From Victivallales bacterium (GTDB lineage Bacteria; Verrucomicrobiota; Lentisphaeria; Oligosphaerales; Oligosphaeraceae), in NCBI GenBank assembly GCA_017615955.1, contig JAFZZD010000343.1, positions 1-9,618 on the forward strand: a DNA stretch of 9,618 nucleotides, written 5' to 3'. Positions 1 through 6,175 of the stretch are shown here, piece after piece; position 1 is the stretch's first letter, and each line of letters opens with the position of its first letter. The position numbers and the translations under genes were made by a program. Under the pieces are notes generated by a model. It was not told the origin of the DNA. It saw only the letters and a program-made list of their open reading frames with translations, and ran no database searches.

Positions 1-1044
1 CCTGCCGCACCAGCAGCACCTGCTGCCGCCGGCGACAATGCAGCCATGAGTCCACGCGCCCGCAAGTTCGTTGCGGAGCATCCGTTCGTGGTGCCTCAGA
101 TCCAGGGTTCCGGCGTGAATGGCCGCATTATGGAATGCGATGTTAAGGCCGCATACCAGACCGCGCCGCACCTCAGCGCAGCCGCAGCCGCAATGATGGC
201 GGACGGCATTGCCGCGCCAGCCGCTGGCACAGGCCCCAATGGAATGATACTTGCCGGTGACATGGGCAAGGCCGCCGCCGCTCCAGCCGCAGCAGCTGCA
301 GCACCAGCAGCAGCCGCAGCGCCAGTTGCCGCCGCAGGCGAGGACATCATCACCGAGAAGCCATTCGCACAGATCCGCAAGATCATCGCGAAGCGCCTGC
401 TGGAATCCCTCAATGGCATGGCGCAGTACACCTTGAATGCAGAGGCCGATGTAAGCGGCCTGCTGGCTCTCCGCGCGAAGATCAAGGAGAACAGCGAGAA
501 GTTCGGCCTGGCCAACATCAACATCGGCGACATGGTGATGTATGCGGTCATCAAGGCATTGCAGAAGCATCCAGAACTCAATGGCGAATATGCCAACAAC
601 GTGGTCAAGCTGCACAGCGCCATCAACATGGGCTTCGCATGCGACACTCCACGCGGCCTGATGGTGCCAGTCCTGCACAATTCCCAGAACATGTCGTTGG
701 GTGACATGTGCCGCACTGTCAAGAAGCTGGCCAAGTCCGCCAATGACGGCAACCTGGCACCCGACCTGATGGCTGGCGCCACATTCACTGTGTCCAACCT
801 GGGTTCCTTTGGCATCACCACATTCACGCCAGTCATCAGCGCACCGCAGCTGGCAATCCTGGGCGTGGGCAAGACATTGCTGCGTCCTATCCGCACCAAG
901 AGCGGCGAAATCGTCTATAAGGACTACATGCAGTTCTCGCTGACCATGAACCACATGGTCATCGACGGCGCACCAGGCGCGCGCTTCCTGCAGACACTCA
1001 AGGACATCATCGAGAACTTCGAGCTGATCTGCGTGGCGGGCTGA
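1..1044 (+). CDS. 2-oxoacid dehydrogenase E2, dihydrolipoamide acyltransferase (5' truncated by window edge)
   Basis: Transfers the acyl group from lipoamide to CoA in a pyruvate-type dehydrogenase complex and forms its core. The frame is open from base 1, so the lipoyl domain(s) lie outside the window and 347 residues are visible. Numbering from the Met at 46: a subunit-binding domain at 2-36 (SPRARKF, then GSGVNGRI), a second weaker copy at 41-75 (GTGPNG but few Arg), an Ala/Pro linker at 76-98, and the catalytic domain from about 99 to 332. The catalytic domain has the SNLGSFG block and the active-site block NHMVIDGA, with catalytic His at 303; the usual text is DHR, but His and the following DG are kept. 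The Met at 46 is internal, because a Pro/Ala-rich linker runs upstream of it. It is first of an E2-E3-E1 set. Substrate (pyruvate, branched-chain oxoacid or acetoin) cannot be settled from sequence; pyruvate is my guess. Confidence 0.95.
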   Translation, partial: PAAPAAPAAAGDNAAMSPRARKFVAEHPFVVPQIQGSGVNGRIMECDVKAAYQTAPHLSAAAAAMMADGIAAPAAGTGPNGMILAGDMGKAAAAPAAAAAAPAAAAAPVAAAGEDIITEKPFAQIRKIIAKRLLESLNGMAQYTLNAEADVSGLLALRAKIKENSEKFGLANINIGDMVMYAVIKALQKHPELNGEYANNVVKLHSAINMGFACDTPRGLMVPVLHNSQNMSLGDMCRTVKKLAKSANDGNLAPDLMAGATFTVSNLGSFGITTFTPVISAPQLAILGVGKTLLRPIRTKSGEIVYKDYMQFSLTMNHMVIDGAPGARFLQTLKDIIENFELICVAG

Positions 1045-1057
1045 TGCTTTAATTTAT

Positions 1058-1114
1058 CCACGGATTGACGCAGATTTGCACAGATTTTCTGTGTGGATCT
1101 GCGGAAATCAGAGG
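1058..1114. repeat. Imperfect 57-base palindrome between E2 and E3 genes
   Basis: The element is centred on base 1086. CACAGA (1079-1084) pairs with TCTGTG (1088-1093) around a 3-base loop. CGCAGAT (1069-1075) pairs with ATCTGCG (1097-1103), GATT (1063-1066) with AATC (1106-1109), and CC (1058-1059) with GG (1113-1114). The 3x3 block between the two inner stems (1076-1078 against 1094-1096) would be three G-U pairs in RNA, so the transcript can form an almost continuous hairpin. The left arm is also a 10-base periodic run: CGGATT at 1061, CAGATTT at 1071 and again at 1081. There is no T-tract after it, so it is not a classical terminator. It could be an interspersed repeat, or an mRNA processing or stability hairpin that separates E2 from E3 expression. 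Confidence 0.7.
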
Positions 1115-1154
1115 ATGAAAAATAGAAATTTCTGGAATCTAAGGAGAAAGGTAA

Positions 1155-2498
1155 ATGTACGATCTGATCGTTATTGGTGCTGGTCCTGGTGGTTACGAGG
1201 CTGCGGCATACGCGGCGAAGATGGGAAAGAAGGTTGCCCTGTTCGAGAAGCAGGAGCTGGGCGGAACATGCCTTAACGTGGGTTGCATTCCCACCAAGAC
1301 ATTCCTGCGTTCGTCAAAGGCACTTGAAGAATGCCGCGAGGCAGGGCTTTACGGCGTGAATGCCGGCGAGGCGAAGCTGGACATGGCGGCTGTGCAGGCC
1401 CGCAAGCAGAAGGTCATCGCCACATTGGTTAAGGGCGTTGCCGGCATGCTGAAGCGCGTGGGCGTGGAAGTCATCAAGGCAGAGGCAAAGCTGGCTGGCA
1501 AGGGCAAAGTCGTTGCAGACGGCAAGGAATACGAAGCGGCAAACATCCTGGTGGCGACTGGTTCCGTTCCAGCATGCCCACCAATCCCTGGCTTGAGGGA
1601 CAACCCGAAGGTTTTGGATTCCACTGGCATCCTGAATCTGGACACCATTCCTGAAAAGCTGGTCATCATCGGCGGCGGCGTCATTGGTCTGGAATTCGCG
1701 TCATTCTTTGCGACAGTTGGCACAAAGGTCAGCATCGTTGAAATGCTGCCCAAGATTGCGCCAATGGTGGATGCGGAACTGGCAAAGAAGCTAATGGCCG
1801 ACCTGAAGAAGGCTGGCATCGAGTTCAACCTGTCCTGCAAGGTCACACACATCGAAGGCGACGTGCTGTACTACACAGACCCAGAGGGCAAGGAGCAGAA
1901 GCTCCAGGGCACCTGGATCCTCAGCGCAATCGGCCGTTCACCTGTGCTGAAAGGCATTGGCCTGGAAGAAGCTGGTGTTGAATTCGACCGCAAGGGCATC
2001 AAGACGGACGAATTCGGCAAGACCAACGTCCCGGGCATCTGGGCCTGCGGCGACTGCACTGGCCGCTGCCTGCTGGCGCATGCCGCCACACGCGAAGGCC
2101 AGGTTGCCGTGAACAACATGTTCGGCAAGCCGGACCGCATGAGCTACGTTGCAATCCCATCTGTCATCTACACTCATCCAGAAGTGGCGCAGGTTGGCGC
2201 AACCGAGGAAGAGCTGCAGAAGAACGGCATCGCATACCGCAAGGCAGTCATGCCCATGGCGATTGCCGGCCGCTTCATGGTTGAGAACGAAGGCAAGTCT
2301 GGCACAGTGAAGGTTCTGGTTGGCGAGAAGTACGGCCAGATCCTCGGCGTTCACATGATCGGCGGCTGCTGCGGCGAATTCATCGCCAGCGCTTCCGCGA
2401 TGGTGGGCCTTGAATACACGCCTGACCTGGTAAGCAAGATCGTGTTCCCGCATCCAACAACCTGCGAGGCACTGAAGGCAACGGTAGTTGAGCTTTAA
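1155..2498 (+). CDS. lpdA: Dihydrolipoyl dehydrogenase (E3)
   Basis: A flavoprotein that reoxidises dihydrolipoamide on E2 and reduces NAD+. It has 447 residues, slightly short of the usual 460-480. FAD-binding GAGPGG is at 8-13. The redox disulfide block GGTCLNVGCIPTK carries Cys39 and Cys44. The NAD-binding GGGVIG is at 173-178, and the second FAD motif contains ACGD. The catalytic His433-Glu438 pair lies in HPTTCE. The start is fixed by AAGGAG at 1141-1146, eight bases before the ATG. Oddities are extra cysteines: ACGDCTGRC in the FAD motif and adjacent Cys405-Cys406 in the dimer domain. The residue two before the catalytic His, often His, is Phe. It sits between E2 and E1 in one operon, so it most likely serves this complex, although E3 is often shared among complexes. 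Confidence 0.97.
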   Translation: MYDLIVIGAGPGGYEAAAYAAKMGKKVALFEKQELGGTCLNVGCIPTKTFLRSSKALEECREAGLYGVNAGEAKLDMAAVQARKQKVIATLVKGVAGMLKRVGVEVIKAEAKLAGKGKVVADGKEYEAANILVATGSVPACPPIPGLRDNPKVLDSTGILNLDTIPEKLVIIGGGVIGLEFASFFATVGTKVSIVEMLPKIAPMVDAELAKKLMADLKKAGIEFNLSCKVTHIEGDVLYYTDPEGKEQKLQGTWILSAIGRSPVLKGIGLEEAGVEFDRKGIKTDEFGKTNVPGIWACGDCTGRCLLAHAATREGQVAVNNMFGKPDRMSYVAIPSVIYTHPEVAQVGATEEELQKNGIAYRKAVMPMAIAGRFMVENEGKSGTVKVLVGEKYGQILGVHMIGGCCGEFIASASAMVGLEYTPDLVSKIVFPHPTTCEALKATVVEL

Positions 2499-2543
2499 TC
2501 AGCAAGAAATAGAGAACAAGAAATTTTCAGGAGTTAAAATCAA

Positions 2544-5042
2544 ATGACAAAGTGTTTGGAAATCTACCCCGACAAGCTGTTTGCCAAGGGTGAAATCGAC
2601 TTTACGCCAATCCCAGTCTGCGCATACGACAAGACACCTGCGCAGGAAAAGAAGATGTACAAGAAAGAGGACTTCGTGACCATCTACCACGACATGGTCA
2701 TCCTCCGCACATTCGAGACCATCATCAACGAGCTGAAGCTCCACGGCGAGTATGACGGCGTCAAGTACAACCACCCAGGTCCTGCCCACCTTTCAATGGG
2801 ACAGGAAGCAGCCGCAGTCGGCCAGGCATATTCCCTGGACGTGAATGACCACACCTTCGGCTCACACCGCAGCCACAGCGAAATCCTGGCAAAGGGACTT
2901 TCCGCAATCCGCAAGCTGGATGACAAGAAGCTGCTGGACATCATGAAGAACTTCTTCGGCGGCGCAACCCTGAAGGTTGTCGAGGAGCATTGCAAGTGCA
3001 AGGATGTGAAGGAACTGGCACGCCACTTCCTCATCTACGGCGCATACGCAGAAATCTTCGCCCGCACCACTGGCTTCAACAAGGGCTGGGGCGGCTCCAT
3101 GCACTGCTTCTTCACACCATTCGGCATCTATCCCAACAACGCCATCGTCGGCGGTTCAGGTTCCGTTGCTCCTGGCGCGGCCCTGTTCAAGCGCGTGAAC
3201 GGCAAGCCTGGCATCGTGGTCTGCAACATCGGCGACGCATCATTCGCATGCGGCCCAGTCTGGGAAGGCCTTATGTTCTCCGCAATGGACCAGTACCGCA
3301 AGCTGTGGGATGACGGCAAGGGCACTGGCATGCCAATCCTCTACAACTGCTTCAACAACCAGTACGGCATGGGCGGCCAGACCAATGGCGAGACCATGGG
3401 CTATCAGTTCATGGCACGTATCGGCGCTGGCGTCAACCCAGAGCAGATGCACGCCGAGCGCGTCAACGGCTACAACCCGCTGGCAGTCATCGATGCAGTT
3501 GCCCGCAAGAAGGAAATCCTGCTGGCCGGCAAGGGACCCGCTCTGTTGGACGTGGTCACATACCGTCTGGGCGGCCATTCACCTTCCGACGCATCCAGCT
3601 ACCGCACCAAGGAAGAGCTGGATCGCTTCTTCGAGGCGGATGCAGTGGGCGGCAAGTGCGCCGTCAATGCGGAATGCAAGGGCACGTTCTACCAGAAGCT
3701 GGTTGCCAACAAGATGGTCAGTGCAGCAGAGCTGGACGAGACACGCGTCGCCGTGCAGAAACTGGTGTTCGACATGTTCAAGCTGGCAATCGACCCAGCC
3801 ATCTCCCCATACGAAGAAGTCGGCTCCAAGTACATCGAGACCGTTACATTCAGCAACCAGAAGGTCGAGAAGTTTGATGACCGCAAGCCCGAACTGCTGG
3901 AGAAGCTGGAGGACAACGCACAGTACAAGAAGATCCAGACCAAGAAGCGCTTCGGCCTGGACGAGAATGGCAAGCCTTATTCCAAGATGGTTGCATACAC
4001 ATTCACGGATGCAGTCTTCGAGGCAATGGCTCATCGCTACACCATCGATCCAACAATGGTGGCCTTCGGTGAAGAGAACCGTGACTGGGGCGGTGCATTC
4101 GCCTGCTACCGCGGCTTGACCGAACTCATCCCATACAAGCGCCTGTTCAACAGCCCAATCGCCGAGGCGGCAATCGTCGGCGCGGCAGTTGGTTATGCAC
4201 TGTGCGGTGGCCGTGCAGTTGCGGAACTGATGTACTGCGACTTCCTGGGCCGTTCTGGTGACGAAGTGTTCAACCAGCTGTCCAAGTGGCAGGCCATGTC
4301 AGGTGGCGTGCTGAAGATGCCAGTTGTCCTGCGCATCTCCGTTGGATTCAAGTATGGCGCACAGCACAGCCAGGACTGGACGGCTCTGATGAACCATATT
4401 CCAGGCCTGAAGATTGTCTATCCTGTGACACCTTACGATGCAAAGGGATTGCTCAACAGCGCATTGGCTGGCACAGATCCAGTCATCTTCCTGGAGAGCC
4501 AGAAGCTGTACGGCAAGGGCGAGCTCTTCCACAAGGAAGGCGTGCCAGAAGGCTACTACGAAATTCCGATTGGCGAGCCAGACGTGAAGAAGGAAGGCAA
4601 GGACATTACCTTCATCACCTTCGGCGCAGCTCTGTACGTTGCACTGGATGCAGCCAAGGAACTGGAGGAGAAGTATGGCATGAGCGCTGAAGTCATCGAC
4701 CTGCGCAGTGTCAATCCTCTCAACTATGACAAGCTGGTTGCCTCCGTTAAGAAGACTGGCAAGGTCGTCCTGATCAACGAGGCAGTTGAGCGCGGCAATG
4801 TGATGCACAACATCGCAGCCAACTTGACACAGCTCTGCTTCGACTACCTGGATGCACCAGCCACAGTGGTTGGCTCACACAACTGGGTCAGCCCCGCTGC
4901 CGAGCACGAGAAGGAATACTTCCCACAGCCAAGCTGGATCCTGGATGCAATCCACGAGCGCATCATGCCTCTGAAGGGTTATACCCCAGTCACCAACCGC
5001 ACGCTGGGCGACTTCGAGCGCAGCAGCAAGCTGGGTCTGTAA
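2544..5042 (+). CDS. 2-oxoacid dehydrogenase E1, fused alpha and beta subunits
   Basis: A thiamine-diphosphate enzyme that decarboxylates a 2-oxoacid and reductively acylates the E2 lipoyl arm. It has 832 residues and joins two chains that are separate in most bacteria. The alpha-like half (about 60-410) has the diphosphate-binding motif starting GDAS at 230 and ending NN at 271-272, and a GGHSPSD loop around His345. A charged linker (about 411-480) leads to the beta-like half (about 482-820), with FGEEN at 508-512, AQHSQ around His608, HIPGLK and the C-terminal transketolase fold. The motif is GDA rather than GDG, and the stretch to NN is about 12 residues longer than in typical E1 alpha. 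AGGAG at 2529-2533 lies 10 bases before the ATG. The 45-base gap after E3 suggests co-transcription. Codon bias indicates high expression. Substrate is not certain. Confidence 0.95.
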   Translation: MTKCLEIYPDKLFAKGEIDFTPIPVCAYDKTPAQEKKMYKKEDFVTIYHDMVILRTFETIINELKLHGEYDGVKYNHPGPAHLSMGQEAAAVGQAYSLDVNDHTFGSHRSHSEILAKGLSAIRKLDDKKLLDIMKNFFGGATLKVVEEHCKCKDVKELARHFLIYGAYAEIFARTTGFNKGWGGSMHCFFTPFGIYPNNAIVGGSGSVAPGAALFKRVNGKPGIVVCNIGDASFACGPVWEGLMFSAMDQYRKLWDDGKGTGMPILYNCFNNQYGMGGQTNGETMGYQFMARIGAGVNPEQMHAERVNGYNPLAVIDAVARKKEILLAGKGPALLDVVTYRLGGHSPSDASSYRTKEELDRFFEADAVGGKCAVNAECKGTFYQKLVANKMVSAAELDETRVAVQKLVFDMFKLAIDPAISPYEEVGSKYIETVTFSNQKVEKFDDRKPELLEKLEDNAQYKKIQTKKRFGLDENGKPYSKMVAYTFTDAVFEAMAHRYTIDPTMVAFGEENRDWGGAFACYRGLTELIPYKRLFNSPIAEAAIVGAAVGYALCGGRAVAELMYCDFLGRSGDEVFNQLSKWQAMSGGVLKMPVVLRISVGFKYGAQHSQDWTALMNHIPGLKIVYPVTPYDAKGLLNSALAGTDPVIFLESQKLYGKGELFHKEGVPEGYYEIPIGEPDVKKEGKDITFITFGAALYVALDAAKELEEKYGMSAEVIDLRSVNPLNYDKLVASVKKTGKVVLINEAVERGNVMHNIAANLTQLCFDYLDAPATVVGSHNWVSPAAEHEKEYFPQPSWILDAIHERIMPLKGYTPVTNRTLGDFERSSKLGL

Positions 5043-5048
5043 GAAGTT

Positions 5049-5071
5049 GTGGGCGCCGAGGCGGCGCCCAC
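5049..5071 (+). other. GC-rich perfect hairpin just after E1 stop
   Basis: GTGGGCGCCG (5049-5058) and CGGCGCCCAC (5062-5071) form a perfect 10 bp stem with a 3-base AGG loop, six bases after the E1 stop codon. No T-run follows, so it is unlikely to terminate alone. It may protect the operon mRNA 3' end. Its last three bases also belong to the inverted repeat that follows, so the two helices compete at their junction. Confidence 0.7.
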
Positions 5072-5152
5072 TCAAGTTGCCCTAGCGGAGACGTACGCAC
5101 CTGGTATTATTTTAATGCTCTAGGCGTGTCTTTCGTTAAGGCAACTTGAGTG
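5069..5152. repeat. 13 bp inverted repeat bounding an 84-base structured element
   Basis: CACTCAAGTTGCC (5069-5081) is the exact reverse complement of GGCAACTTGAGTG (5140-5152). The interior also folds. Bases 5086-5092 pair with 5128-5135 through a one-base bulge, ACGC (5095-5098) pairs with GCGT (5124-5127), and 5103-5109 pairs with 5113-5119, giving one long rod. An alternative helix pairs CCTAG (5081-5085) with CTAGG (5120-5124). The 12-base arms 5070-5081 and 5140-5151 are flanked by an identical GCGCCC (5064-5069 and 5152-5157), which looks like a 6 bp target duplication. It has no protein-coding content. It matches no RNA family I recognise. It may be a small RNA, a leader for the epimerase gene, or a MITE-like element. 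Confidence 0.65.
5102..5110 (+). promoter_or_regulatory. Possible extended -10 promoter element
   Basis: TG at 5102-5103, one base, then TATTAT at 5105-5110 fits an extended -10 (TGnTATAAT with one mismatch). No convincing -35 lies 16-18 bases upstream. If real, transcription would begin near 5117 and the leader would run through the terminator hairpin before reaching the epimerase start codon. The match is short and could be chance. Confidence 0.25.
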
Positions 5153-5179
5153 CGCCCTGCTTCGGGGCGCACATTTTTT
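5150..5179 (+). terminator. Intrinsic terminator, end of the dehydrogenase operon
   Basis: GTGCGCCC (5150-5157) pairs perfectly with GGGCGCAC (5165-5172) over a 7-base loop, followed by A and six T (5174-5179). This is a standard rho-independent terminator for reads arriving from E1. The T-run ends only four bases before the downstream ATG, so it may also act as an attenuator for the epimerase gene. Confidence 0.8.
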
Positions 5180-5183
5180 ATCT

Positions 5184-6167
5184 ATGATAGACAATTCACG
5201 TATTCTGGTAACAGGCGGCGCTGGTTTCATCGGCAGCAATCTGGTAGAGGATTTGCTGTCCAGAAACAACGAGGTCATAGTGCTGGACAACTTCTCCACA
5301 GGCAAGCGGGAGAATCTCCAGCCCTTTGCCAATAATAGGCGCTTCACCTTGATTGAAGGCGACATACGCGACTATGCGACCTGCCAGAAGGCGGTGGAAG
5401 GTGCAGATTATGTTATGCACGAGGCTGCCCTGGGCAGCGTGCCACATTCCATTGACAATCCAATGCTTGCCACTGACGTGAATATCGGGGGCTTCGTGAA
5501 CATATTATACGCTGCGAAGGAGGCAAAGGTGAAGTGCTTTGCCTACGCAGCCAGTTCAGCCACCTACGGCGATGCGGAATATTCCCCCAAGATGGAGAAC
5601 AAGATTGGCAAGCCCCTTTCGCCTTACGCCATCACAAAATACGTGGATGAATTATATGCGGCGAACTTCCACGACTTGTATGGCATCAACACTGTTGGCC
5701 TGCGTTATTTCAATGTGTTTGGCAGACGGCAGGATCCATACGGCGCGTATGCCGCAGTGATACCGATTTTTGCAATGAGGCTGCTGTCGCTGACCTCGCC
5801 TGTAATCAATGGAGACGGCACATTTTCCAGGGATTTCACACACGTCTCCAATGTGGTTCTTGCGAACAACCTGGCCTTGCTTTCAAAGGACGAGAAGGCT
5901 CTGAACCAGGTGTATAATGTGGCATGCGGCGAAAGCACTTCCTTGAATCAACTTTTTGATGCGCTGAAGAACGCTCTGGCGCAAATCAAACCTGAAATCG
6001 CTGGCATATCACCAGTACACGGCCCAGAAAGGGTAGGGGACATACCACATTCATTGGCCTCCATAGACAAGATTTCCTCATTGCTGGGCTACAAGCCCGT
6101 CATGATGTTCGAGGAAGGCATCAAGGCGACAGCCAAATGGTATGCCGACAACCTGGTTGACAAGTAA
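5184..6167 (+). CDS. wbpP: UDP-N-acetylglucosamine 4-epimerase, WbpP/TviC-like
   Basis: An NAD-dependent extended short-chain dehydrogenase that interconverts UDP-GlcNAc and UDP-GalNAc (or the uronic acids) for surface polysaccharide. It has 327 residues. The Rossmann motif GGAGFIG is at 11-17, Asp35 ends the second strand, the catalytic Ser/Thr region SSAT is at 124-127, and Tyr148-x3-Lys152 is the catalytic pair. The blocks AALGSVP, IGKPLSPYA and RYFNVFGRRQDP are those I know from the WbpP group of 4-epimerases; exact substrate is inferred from that. The start must be near 5184 because the Rossmann strand begins at residue 7. No Shine-Dalgarno site is visible, and a terminator hairpin lies 11 bases upstream. 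The NYN gene follows after 8 bases. No glycosyltransferase lies nearby. Confidence 0.9.
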   Translation: MIDNSRILVTGGAGFIGSNLVEDLLSRNNEVIVLDNFSTGKRENLQPFANNRRFTLIEGDIRDYATCQKAVEGADYVMHEAALGSVPHSIDNPMLATDVNIGGFVNILYAAKEAKVKCFAYAASSATYGDAEYSPKMENKIGKPLSPYAITKYVDELYAANFHDLYGINTVGLRYFNVFGRRQDPYGAYAAVIPIFAMRLLSLTSPVINGDGTFSRDFTHVSNVVLANNLALLSKDEKALNQVYNVACGESTSLNQLFDALKNALAQIKPEIAGISPVHGPERVGDIPHSLASIDKISSLLGYKPVMMFEEGIKATAKWYADNLVDK

Positions 6168-6175
6168 GGAAGAAT

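Noticed and set aside
274..345. Repetitive GCC/GCA/CCA tract that looks like a short tandem repeat
   Set aside because: It encodes the Ala/Pro flexible linker of E2, normal for the family.
96..899. Open frame of 267 codons on the - strand
   Set aside because: It lies wholly antisense to E2. Its product is low-complexity (Ala/Gly runs mirroring the linker), and its length follows from the codon bias of E2.
1065..1093. TTGACG at 1065-1070 as a -35 for an E3 promoter
   Set aside because: At 17 bases spacing the -10 position reads TCTGTG, only two matches to consensus, and the bases belong to the palindrome.
1124..1133. 10 bp palindrome AGAAATTTCT before E3
   Set aside because: It is AT-rich and short, expected by chance, with no paired operator nearby.
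3310..4119. Open frame of 269 codons on the + strand
   Set aside because: It is an out-of-frame shadow of E1, rich in Ser, Arg, Thr and Trp with no domain-like pattern.
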